NCBI RefSeq assembly: GCF_040712315.1
Contig: NC_134018.1
Location: 2,046,001-2,110,000 of the forward strand
DNA: 64,000 bases
DNA from: Castanea sativa
Lineage: Eukaryota > Streptophyta > Magnoliopsida > Fagales > Fagaceae
Direction of reading: 5' to 3'
Shown here: positions 12,341 to 21,702 of the stretch, in pieces
How positions within the stretch are numbered: position 1 is the stretch's first letter
Layout: each line of letters starts with the position of its first letter
Translations under genes and position numbers: made by a program
The notes under the pieces: generated by a model
What the model saw: only the letters and a program-made list of their open reading frames with translations
What the model was told of the DNA's origin: nothing
Database searches by the model: none

Positions 12341-13424
12341 AAATGGGGAAACGAAAAATAGAATATTGAATAGTCATTAATTGACTCCTCTCAACTATTT
12401 AAATTATTTAGCAAATGCAAAAGAAAACCTTTTAAATTTTTTTTTGCGTTTTTCGTAATATATAATTTGATAGTTTTAGTAACACAATAAATAGGATAGA
12501 GGGGATTTGAACACCGAGAAGTATAATTTTTGGTAATTTGTGGATTTTATGCCATACTGATACTATTAAGGAAAGAAAGTTAGATGTTAATTTTATAAGT
12601 GCTTAAACTACTTAGCGTACATCTTTTAGGGTGAGATTGATTATACCATCGTGCACTCATTTATTTTGGGAATTTTGAAGGTGTTATTGATGAGCCAAGC
12701 AAGGAGTATGCCTTTAGCTATATTCATACAAGGTTGGATATGTTTGAGAGAATGAGGAATAATGTTTGATGCAATGAATTTGTTTAATTTGAAGCTGTAT
12801 TGGTTGTAGGAGATGATGAGTTAGAAGACATGTTTGTCTTAGGTTACGTTTTAGCTTAGGTTATGGCTTTGGTGCCATGAATAAAAGTGTTAACTGGAGG
12901 CTAAGAGATTAGTCTTGACTTGCAATCCATCATGGGTAAAATATTGGATGTAATTGAGAGAATGATCTTGTAGTGGAAGCTGATCTGCTTTCACCTACCT
13001 CGCTCGAATGGGAGACTTCGAACCTCCTTGGCCATAAGAATAAGCTTAAAGATAGTGCACATGGGCTATTAATTAATTTGCTACACCTTTTGAATCTTTT
13101 AATACAACGAGCTAGGTTACGATCATGATGGCAACAGTGACGACTTTGAGTTCATAAAATATAAAATATGTGGGTTTATCTATTCTTTTTGCACATGAAC
13201 CATCAAAATCCTCAACAGACATGCTTATTCAAAAAACATATACCAATGAAGTACTAATTTATATCAGCGAAGTGACAAAAATAATTAAGGTCAACCTAAC
13301 AAGAATTGTAATCTAACACACCCCAATTTCTAACGCAATAGAATGAACATAATGCACTACACAATTAGCAAAAACAAAGAGAGAAAAAATTGGATCTAGG
13401 TTTCAATAATCAATAAAATGTTGG
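12341..13424. other. Gene-free tract downstream of HMA-2
   Basis: The first 300 bp match block B (38876-39220), where a Ty3/gypsy fragment then interrupts the homology. The remainder is unique in the window and shows no coding signal beyond short chance frames. Confidence 0.5.
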
Positions 13425-14485
13425 TCACATGATGGAGCATGAACTTGGACTCGGATCATAGACTACTACTTCACAGAGCCTGGGAAATTGTGGATAACTT
13501 GTTGTAATGGTACAATTCAGAATCACTGGCTTCTCATCATCCGATTCTTCTTCTGCATTGGGTTTCATTTCTTCCACGCTCAATATGGATGCATAGCAAA
13601 GCTTCTTCCCTAACAAGCAGGTCAACTTGGCCGAGTCAACATCTTCACCTATCACCACCAACTGATCTTTATCCAACCCTCCTAATGCCACAGATACACC
13701 TATAGAATAAATGAGCTTTTATGTACTAGTTTGGATGAGTTTATTTTCATCATTTTATTTGTTTATTATTTAAAATACATTAGAATTGTACCTTAAAAAA
13801 AATTGTGTTGCTTAAAAAATCTGTACATTCTGTTTTAAAGTGAAAATAAGTTCATCTAAACAAAACCATAACTAAAGTTTCATAGAAGCCAAAAGCACTA
13901 TGGAGTGTTTGATGCTAACCACGTGTTTTTGCAGCAATCTTCATGGCCTTGGTTCTGCATTTGTGGCTAGTCATTTGCACCTTGATAACTATTTTTTGCT
14001 ACACAATAAGATAAAATAAAAAAAAAATAAAAAAAATAAAAAAAACAGTGTAATTAATCATTCTAAATATATACTTTCTCCGTCTCAATTTGTTTGTCAT
14101 CTATTCTATTTTAAGATGTCCCAAAATATCGTATTGTTTTTAAAAATAAAATTAATTAACTTACTAATTTTTCTATTATACCCTTACTTTATTTTCAAAA
14201 CTATTTATAAAGAAAACTAACAAATATTTTAAAAAATCAATCTAATTGGGGCACCTTCTTAGTTGCCTCGTTCAAAATAACTATTTAAAAAAAAAAAAGC
14301 TAGTAAATTTATTTAAGGATAGTTTTGTAAACTTATAAATTTTAATAAGCAGACAAGACAATAAATTATATTCCTTTAAAAAATTTGATTTTTTAAATAG
14401 GACAAACAAATTGAAACGGAAAAATACAAAAACTTTTGTTGTTTTCTAGAGCTTTTTGTAATTAACGAGGTTTACCTACCTTCAT
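13425..14485 (-). CDS. HMA-2: small HMA-domain isoprenylated protein, CxxC broken
   Basis: Exons 14480-14485, 13923-13998 and 13425-13699 on the minus strand give 118 aa. Exon 2 is 76 bp, one codon shorter than in the paralogues. The HMA fold is recognisable (QKIVIKVQM strand, RTKAMKIAA helix, DQLVVIGEDVDSAKL, KKLCYASI). The metal loop reads M-T-S13-H-K-C16: the first Cys is Ser (AGC at 13966-13968). The linker is acidic and the protein ends Cys-Ser-Ile-Met, a clear CaaX box. Intron 1 contains a Stowaway MITE. Splice sites follow the paralogues (GT donors, TAG acceptors). A membrane-anchored HMA protein that probably no longer chelates metal in the usual way is inferred. Confidence 0.85.
14074..14424. 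mobile_element. Stowaway-like MITE in intron 1 of HMA-2
   Basis: The left end CTTTCTCCGTCTCAATTTG and the right end read inward TTTTTCCGTTTCAATTTG match over most of their length, and the element is flanked by TA on both sides. Length is 351 bp. The termini and TA target fit the Stowaway (Tc1/mariner) group. Confidence 0.8.
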
Positions 14486-14579
14486 GTTTTTATAAGAGGG
14501 GGACAACACGCAATATCTGTGTTGAGAACTTCGGTGGGCCTAATCTGTGTTAATGGAGGAAGAAATTGTAGGTCTATAT

Positions 14580-14587
14580 TTATATAG
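14580..14587 (-). promoter_or_regulatory. TATA box of HMA-2
   Basis: CTATATAA on the minus strand lies about 95 bp before the ATG; the same box is kept before the exon 1 relic in block C (53234-53241). Confidence 0.6.
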
Positions 14588-15537
14588 CTTGGTATACAAT
14601 ATGCTTACTTGTTGAGCAAAAAAAGAAAAAACTTCTTAAAAAGCACTATTAATCTGAATGACACCTGTTCATCCCCCTATACTCGTATCTCGTACATACG
14701 TGTTCAAATCCCCTTCTCAAAAAAAAAAAAAATATTGATAAGTTTATGGATATTATTTTTCACAATTATTAATCTAAATTGTTTATTGTAATTGATGTAT
14801 AATAAGAATAATATAACAATGTTACAATGATGTCAACAATTACATTATAAGTTTATGAAAAATATACTGTCCTTAACACCATTGAAAGATGATATCAACA
14901 ATGATAAAAAATTGTTATGAAAAATATTGTATCCTGAACATTATTAAAAAAAAAAAAAAAAAAGATACGATAGAATTTTAATTCTGTTACATTCCATCCA
15001 TAATAATAATTTTTTATTATCAAGTTAAGATATTAGTTAATTTTTTTGTATTATATCCATTTTATAATGATTATTATTTCTTATTGTATCAAGAGATTAA
15101 TTGATTTTTTTTATTCGTAAATAAACTATTTTACCAGTTCGAGTCTTGAGATTACTGAAACCGACGCAAAGAAAGGGAAGAGTTGCACCTACATCTACAT
15201 GTGCAGTTTAATAGCAGTGGTGAATGGTATTTAATTGTAAAGTTGATAATTTATTACTTATTAGCCTCCTACAGTTCTGTCCGGAAGTACACTTTTTGTA
15301 TTGCATTTTAATTAGTACCAATACTCTGCCTCATCACCTCTAGCTGGATGTGCATCGTATTTGTGTCTGGGTGATGTTTTACGTGTATAAATGACGTGTA
15401 TCGGTGACGAAAAGTCAGCAAATTTAGAGAGTATATAATAAAAAAAAATTGATTTTTTTATTTTAAAAAACATTTTATATTATTAGGAAACATTAGAAAC
15501 ATTAAAAAAAATCAACAACTTTTGCCATAACTTATTA
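14588..15537. other. HMA-2 upstream tract, present in three copies
   Basis: This gene-free tract matches 44926-45660 (block B) and 53242-54040 (block C), including a GTTGCACCTAC-type segment at about 15181 and a TGTATCGGTGACGAAAAG segment near 15397. It anchors the three-block interpretation. Nothing coding is seen. Confidence 0.7.
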
Positions 15538-16499
15538 GAGCATTCACAGCAGTGGTTGTAAATTGCTATATTGCTATATTTTAGCTTCTCAACCACTAAA
15601 ACTGATGATACAGCAGTGGAGCTATAGCAAAATTTTTTTTGCTTCCAGCTACAGTGCACATCTATCTTTAGATGTGCACTGTAGCTCAAAGTTAAAAAAA
15701 AAAATATTATTTTATTAAATTTCTCTCTCTCTCTTTCATTTAAAAAATGTTTTCTCTTTCTTTCTTTTTCTCACTCTCTCCGACTTCTCTTCCTTCTTCG
15801 TTTTTCCTTCTGTCTCTCTCTTTTTTTTTTCTTTTTTTTTTTTCTCTCCCTCATCTACTCTCTGCTTTGCCGGCCTGTTCTTCGCCAACCTGTTCTTCGC
15901 CGGTCCTCGCCGACCTGTTCTTCGCCGGTCTTCGCCGATCTTCGCCGACCTGTTCTTCGCCTGTTGGTCGCCGATCTTCGCCGATCTTCGCCTGTTCTTC
16001 ACCTGTTCGTCGCCGATCTTCGCCGACCTATTCTGCGCTGATCTTCGCCGACCTGTTCTGCGCCGATCGTCGCCGACCTGTTCTGCGCCGATCTTCGCCG
16101 ACCTGTTCTTCGCCTGTTCGTCGCCGGTCTTCGTCGACCTGTTCTTCGTCGATCTTCGCCGACCTGCTCTTCGGCGATCTTCACCGACTTGTGGTGTTTT
16201 TTTGTTTTGTGGGTGTGATTTGTGATTTGTGTGATTTGTGCTGATGGTTTTTTTCTGTGATCTTGGTTGGTTGGCAGTGGTGGTGGATCGGATTGTGGAG
16301 TTTTTTTGTTTTGTGTTTGTATTATTTTATTGTAATAGAAATATTATTTTATTGTAATGTTTATATTATTTTATTGTGTTGAAAGCTAAAATAGATGCAC
16401 TGTTGCAGTATGTTTTGTAAAGTGTATAGGTAAAATAGATAAAGTAACTTTTTGTATAGCTAAATTGCTAAAATTTTAGATCCACTGCTGTGGATGCTC
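15538..16499. mobile_element. PIF/Harbinger-like element with GC-rich cargo
   Basis: Termini GAGCATTCACAGCAGTGG and, read inward from the right, GAGCATCCACAGCAGTGG differ at one base. Both sides carry TTA (15535-15537 and 16500-16502), the Harbinger target. Length is 962 bp. It carries an internal hairpin at about 15651-15686 and a GC-rich minisatellite at about 15870-16195 that contrasts sharply with the AT-rich surroundings. No transposase is present. Confidence 0.82.
15870..16195. repeat. GC-rich minisatellite within the Harbinger-like element
   Basis: Repeated variants of TTCGCCGACCTGTTC and TTCGCCGATC follow one another over about 320 bp. Both strands stay open over long frames because of the repeat composition, giving Ser/Pro/Cys-rich or Arg-rich translations. 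I see no domain and treat them as chance frames. Confidence 0.75.
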
Positions 16500-16502
16500 T
16501 TA

Positions 16503-17611
16503 CCTAACGAATTATGATAAAAGTTATAAATTTTATTTTTGTGTTCATAATATTGTTCTATTACTAATTTACTATGTATTGATTTTATTCACATTAGTTG
16601 CTTAGCAGGTACAAGCAAAGGCCATTGAGCTGAGTCAAATGGCAGTCATTAATTAATTAATTAGGTGCCTAGCTAGGTTACTTGGACAGGTGGAACATCC
16701 TTAATTGGCCATAAGGGACAGGCATAACTGTACAATTAGTAAACACTAACTCTAAAATCTTTAAACACCACGAAATTTGAAGTTCGTTAAATAATGTTGT
16801 TCTAGTAATGCTATTTGTATTTTTTAAAAATACGTATAAGTTAAAAAATGTTTAAAAATACGTATAATATTATTTAACTATTGAAAAATATTATTCAAAA
16901 TACACTATCAGATAACCATTTACTTTTCATAATTGCAACAGTGGGGACATTACAATGATGTTTTAAGGTGTATTAATTTAATTAAGAAGTCTCTTCACTT
17001 TTTTTTTTTTTTTAAATGAAGTTTACTAACTATTTTTCTACATTAAAAAGAAATGAACATTATTTTCATGGTGACAAATTTGTATATAAAACATGCTCAA
17101 GTTCAAGACCACCTTGTAGAAATTTGATTTTATGGGACTATAATAAGGATTTTGATGCCCATTATGAATGATTGCAGGTCACTGTTGCGGAGAATCCTTA
17201 ACTGCCAAATCCTCCATAACTATACATGCTACAGGGAAAGCAAACTAGAGTACAGATGCCTTAGCCAATATGAAACGTACTCACTACCTCAGAGACCAAC
17301 TAGTGCGATTGGACAAAACAGCTCCCATGATTAGTCGATAAAAAGGATTTTGGACTCCAAAGGTAAATAACTGATCTTTTTTTTTCCTTAATAAATGGGT
17401 GCTTAGGTATTTATAAACTTGGTCTGAGGGGAGCTTTCCGTAAAATAAAAAATAGGCCTAACATCTCATTGTGCCCTAAATTGGTTGAAATGACACGAGA
17501 ATGGGATGTTATCCCTTGTAAAAAATACGACTTATCTTAAATAATATTTAATATAATTGACAAGAGATGAATGCAATAAATATAAATGTAAGAAGAAGTG
17601 AACTAGTGATC

Positions 17612-17653
<42 letters not shown>

Positions 17654-17737
17654 CTGCTAGGGCACCCCCACGCTTGCCTCTCAAGAGATTCTGATCAGGT
17701 TGGCCATTAATATAGGTTGGATATTGTTCACAATTTA
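16503..17737. other. Gene-free tract before the HMA-3 region
   Basis: From about 17020 the tract matches block C (54090-54600); 16503-16990 is missing from block C. It has a (TA)n(GA)n microsatellite at about 17611-17653. A 60-codon frame at 17152-17334 is not kept in the block C copy, so no gene is called. Confidence 0.55.
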
Positions 17738-18155
17738 TGGCCTGTTTGGGAGTTTAGAGAGGGAGGAGAGTAGAGGAGAGTAGAGGGGAGAGGAGTAGTG
17801 GGGAGGAGAGTAGAGGGGAATGATTACCCTCCACCTTGTTTGGATGTTTTTATAATTAGTAAGGGGGAAGGGAGTAATTAGCCCTTCCTCTTGTTTTTAA
17901 CATTGTAATTTTATAAATATAATAAGGGTAAATTAGGTAATTTACTTTATCAATAATTTTATGTGCTCTACTCTCCCTCCAAATCTCTCCAATTTGGGGG
18001 AATTAAAAATGAGGGGGTTGGAGGTAGTTGAAACCCCTTCAAACCCCTTCAAACCCCTCCCCCTCCTTCCTTAAAAAACTTCCAAACAAGGTAATTGAAT
18101 TACTCCCCTTCCCTCTACTCTACTCCCCTCCTTTTTTAAACATCCAAACAGGCCA
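17738..18155. mobile_element. Tourist/Harbinger-like MITE
   Basis: A 418 bp insertion begins TGGCCTGTTTGG and ends with its inverse, flanked by TTA on both sides (17735-17737 and 18156-18158). The arms are rich in GGGGAGTAGAG-type repeats on one side and their complement on the other, so the element is nearly self-complementary. Block C (about 54670-54690) shows the empty site. Confidence 0.78.
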
Positions 18156-18751
18156 TTAGGGAAGGTAAATGGGTCTGGTTCGGAGGTCGAGCACAATTTT
18201 TACTAACTTATTCAACAAAAGCTCGTCCGAACAATATGCTCAATCTATCTAAAGGAAGGTATTATTGATCGAGGCTATTGGTTTGTTCATGTTTGATGGT
18301 TTGACCCATGGGTCGAGTGACTTCAGGGAATCTCAGTCAATTGGGACAAATCTTTTTTTTTTTTTTTTTCCTTTTTCAAAAAAGTTTTCAATTTCTTTTG
18401 GTTTTGAAAATACTTTTTTTATTTACATGTTTCCAATTGTATTTTTTATTATTTAGGGAACAACTTAAAACTTTTTTTTTTTTTCCAATATCAAGAATAA
18501 ATTCTTTAGAACAGTTTAAACAAATTAAAAATATATATAAAAAATCAAATCAAACGAGTAATATATTAAAGGCATTGGCCAAAATAATAACCAAACAAGA
18601 ACTATAATCTAACCCATCTCAAGGTAACACTCGAATCGACATAATGCATTGAGCTTAAAAAAAGAACAAAGAGAAACCAAAAAAGAAAAAAAAAATATTC
18701 AGATCTCATAAATCGGGGTCGCAAGAATCAGAAAAATGTAGATCACATGAT

Positions 18752-19354
18752 CTAGCAGTAACTTGGACTCGGATCATACACTGCCACTTCATAGAATGTG
18801 GGATATGGTGGATATTGAGGGCACACGGGTAATTGAATACATCCAGTAGAACAAGTTGAAGATGTACTTGGCTTCTCTTCCTTTGCTGGTTCTGGTTTCA
18901 CTGGTTCTGGCTCTATCTTTTTTTCCTTCACTTCTTCCACACCCAATAAGGTGGCATAGCAAAGCTTCTTCCTTAATGAGCAGGTCAGGTTAGCCGAGTC
19001 AACACCTTCACCAATCACCACCAATTGATCTTTATCTGCTCCTTCAACAGCAACTGAGATCACACCTGTAAAATCAATGAACATGTAATTAAGTACCACC
19101 TTGTTGACAATATATTGTTTTTGAAAAGCCATAAAGCTAGGAGTGATTTGGTGCTAACCATCTGCTATTGCTGCAATCTTCATGGCCTTGGCTTTGCATT
19201 TGTCACAGGCCATTTGCACCTTGATAACTATTTTTTGCTACACCATATAAGATAAAAGGCTCACAATATTGTAATAAAATCTAAGTATATTCCAAAGCCT
19301 TTTTTCTTTCTACAGAATGAATATGGTGTAATTAGTATTGAAGTTTACCTTCAT
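18752..19354 (-). CDS. HMA-3: small HMA-domain protein with CaaX box lost to a stop codon
   Basis: Exons 19349-19354, 19159-19237 and 18752-19065 on the minus strand give 132 aa. The metal loop M-A-C13-D-K-C16 is intact, followed by a KAKAMKIAA helix, GVISVAVEG, DQLVVIGEGVDSANL, SLRKKLCYATLLGVEEV and a Lys/Glu/Pro-rich linker, then a Tyr/Pro-rich tail. Its twin HMA-5 ends Cys-Tyr-Ile-Met; here the Tyr codon TAC has become TAG (18752-18754), so the protein ends at the CaaX Cys. The Ile and Met codons and the old TGA remain downstream at 18743-18751. Prenylation would be lost. Intron 2 is 93 bp. The rest of the frame is intact, so it may still encode a soluble protein. Confidence 0.86.
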
Positions 19355-19447
19355 GTTTTAGAGCAGGCAACAATACAAGCTGCAGCCTCTGTCAGAAAAA
19401 TGTGATGTGCTTAATCTGTGTTAATAGGGGAAAAAAGAATTGTAGGC

Positions 19448-19456
19448 CTTATATAG
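19448..19456 (-). promoter_or_regulatory. TATA box of HMA-3
   Basis: CTATATAAG on the minus strand lies about 95 bp upstream of the ATG, matching the box of HMA-5 (55969-55977). Confidence 0.6.
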
Positions 19457-19989
19457 CCTTTTTGGTGAATATACTTGTTACTTAAGCTAAAAAAAAATAG
19501 AAATGATAAATATTGTTGCGCACACACATACCACGATCTCAACTAGTACAAAAAAAGGTCCGGTTAATATGTACACTTAGGGCATATATTAAACCATCTA
19601 TTTTTGGTAAAACATTTTGGAGAATTGAAAAAGTAAAAGAGAATTTTTTTTAAAAAATAATAATTAATTAAGGGCACACATTAGCAAAATTCTTTAAAAA
19701 AAAAATAGAGAGTATAAATTGTTCAACTTTATAGGTGCATTGTACATGCAGTAATTATTATAGCCATGGGGAATGGGTATTCATATAACCAATAGTCTGT
19801 TCGGTATCCCTGTATGCCCTGTATATTAATGTAATTCCATGTGCATGCTGCATTACATGTTACGTGTATCTGCCTTATGTACTATCAAATATTCACTTTA
19901 ACTAGCCTTCTTTTTTGTTGGCAACATTTATGTTTTAGTGCCTTCGTTTTGGTAGACCATTACATTTCTCTGTACACTATAACATGTAC

Positions 19990-20914
19990 CAGGCCGGCCC
20001 TTCCCTTAGGCAAGTTAGGCAATTGCCTAAGGCCCCAAGGGAAGGGAGGCCCCCAAATTTTTAAAAATAAGAGGTAGTATCAGATTTTTAAAAAAAAAAA
20101 AAAAAAGTAGTATCAGATTTAAACCAAAAAAAAATAGTATCAGATTAATTACAAAATCTGGTACATCTTTTTAACCAAAAAAACAAAAATTTTGATAAAT
20201 CCGGTTAAACATTGTTATCCTCTGGACAAACCAAAAATCATTCAGATAAACTACAAATCCAGTCTAAAAGATTAATCATCAAACAATCACAAATCAAAAC
20301 AAATAAATCAATTCAAACCCTAAAAATTTTATATTCTCAGTTTCTCTCTGCTCTCCGCCTCTCTCTGTCTCTCATTCTCTTTAATTCTCTCCACTCCACT
20401 GTGAATCACTTGAATCACTCAAGCAACTTCATCTTCAAGCAACAGAGCAGATTCGGCGCCTCCCTCATTAGTGACAGTACAACCGACTCGCCGCCTCTCT
20501 CATTCTTTATTTCTTTCTCTGAATCTGCTCTCCGCCTCCCTCATCAGTACAACCGCTCTGCCCGTTCACTTCATCTTCTGTTCTGATCACTAGGTTCAGG
20601 TATAAGTTACTAATTACAAATATTTGGTTTTGGGGTCCAGTTTGGGCCTTCAAGTTTTGGTTTTTGTTTTAATGATTCATCCCTTTTTTTCTTTTTCTTT
20701 TTTTTTTTGAGAAATGATTCAGCCCTTTTTATTTAATGATTCTACCGTATTTGTAATGATTCAGCCTTTTTTTTTTTTTCTGTTATAGATAGGATTTGTT
20801 TTGTGTTTTTTTGTGGGTGGGTATTATAAATTAATAAGCCTAGTATTACAGTTGTGCTTAAATTTTTGTTATGCTTGTGCTTTTTTTTTTTTTTAATTTT
20901 AATCTTGTGTTTTA

Positions 20915-20945
<31 letters not shown>

Positions 20946-21359
20946 TTTCTTTTTTAGTTAGTGATAATATATTAAATAAGTCTTTATTTATATAGGTTGA
21001 GATTGCTAAAAAATTGTTATTGTTCGGTGAAACTACAACAATACTTTCTATATAAATCAGGTTATATTTCTCATTTGCTCTACACTTGAAAGTTATTTTT
21101 TATTTTAGTCTTTATAAATATATTGTTTGAATAGAAATGTCTACTAGAAAATATGCATTTGAATATGAAAAACTTAAAAAAAGAAAAAAATTTAATTGAG
21201 TCTCAAAAAGGATCAAAAGGCAAAAAAAATAGATTTCAAATGAAATATATTATAATATAAAAATATTAAATAAACATTAATTTAATTAAGGTATAAGTAT
21301 AAAAAATGCCCCATTTTTAGTTCCCGCCTTAGGCCCCAAAATGTCTAGGGCCGACCCTG
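19990..21359 (+). mobile_element. hAT-like element with transposase N-terminus remnant
   Basis: A 1370 bp insertion begins CAGGCCGGCCCT and, read inward from the right, CAGGGTCGGCCCT. It is flanked by ACATGTAC (19982-19989) and ACATGCAC (21360-21367), an 8 bp duplication with one change. Block C keeps the uninterrupted site near 56603-56615. At 21137 a plus-strand ATG opens a 20-codon frame starting Met-Ser-Thr-Arg-Lys-Tyr and rich in Lys; a frame change then leads into an I-E-S-Q-K-G-type stretch. This resembles the N-terminus of TTF-type zinc-finger/hAT-dimerisation transposases. The rest of the transposase is missing. Confidence 0.82.
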
Positions 21360-21531
21360 ACATGCACTTAATATATATGTAATGTCTGTTTTCAGTTTAT
21401 TAGGTGCAAGCCAACTCATTTAACGTATTAATCAGTCCAATCATGAACCATTGAAATACAAGAGAATGCTCTCTCAAAAAAATAAAAAATAAAAGAGAGT
21501 GAAGTGTTATGACTAATACAAAGTTTCATGT

Positions 21532-21702
21532 TGTTAGAAATACTGAATGATTGTATTGTATTTCTCACTGAAACAATATATATATGAGTGTCTTTATATA
21601 GGAGGCATATGAGTGCAGTACAAGTAAGAGTGTAGTACAAGAATGTGTACTATACAAGTAATCTAGTTGGGCCTAAAGCCCACAATACTATACATGTTAA
21701 CA
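21532..21702 (-). mobile_element. 3' LTR of a Ty1/copia element
   Basis: A 171 bp LTR is bounded by TGTTAGAAAT and ACATGTTAACA (TG...CA with an inverted TGTTA). On the minus strand the base run just before it (plus 21703-21720) is GAGGTTGAGGGGGG-like, a polypurine tract, which marks this as the 3' LTR. The 5' LTR is not found. Confidence 0.75.

Larger units (their letters stand above)
2366..21531. repeat. Segmental duplication, block A (HMA-1, HMA-2, HMA-3)
   Basis: Sequence from about 2366 rightward reappears from about 31685, and later parts reappear from 44926, 46310 and 53093. Shared landmarks in the same order are a segment near 2370/31690, a (TC)n/(GA)n pair (3209 and 3559; 33131 and 33480), an HMA gene (4558; 35777), a downstream tract (7000; 37260; 46310), the HMA-2 upstream tract (14440; 44926; 53093) and an HMA-3 type gene (18752; 55265). 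Block A is the most complete copy and holds insertions missing from the others. Its right end is cut by a Ty1/copia LTR at 21532; the matching host sequence continues at about 56935 in block C. Boundaries are by eye and approximate. Confidence 0.85.

Noticed and set aside
15747..16244. 165-codon plus-strand frame, Ser/Pro/Cys-rich
   Set aside because: It is produced by the GC-rich minisatellite inside a Harbinger-like element; frames stay open on both strands because of the repeat, and no signature of a protein family is seen.
17152..17334. 60-codon plus-strand frame near block A HMA-3
   Set aside because: The paralogous tract at about 54230-54370 has base losses that break the frame, so there is no sign of coding constraint.
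19066..19158. Intron 2 of HMA-3 (and HMA-5, 55588-55680) has a length divisible by three and an internal in-frame ATG that would give a shorter protein
   Set aside because: Retention meets a TAG right after the donor, and the product from the internal ATG would lack strand 1 and the metal loop. The intron borders are canonical in all paralogues, so normal splicing is preferred.
20212..20586. 124-codon plus-strand frame
   Set aside because: It lies inside the hAT-like element in UTR-like Ser/Leu-rich sequence and does not resemble a known protein; the only transposase-like signal starts at 21137.
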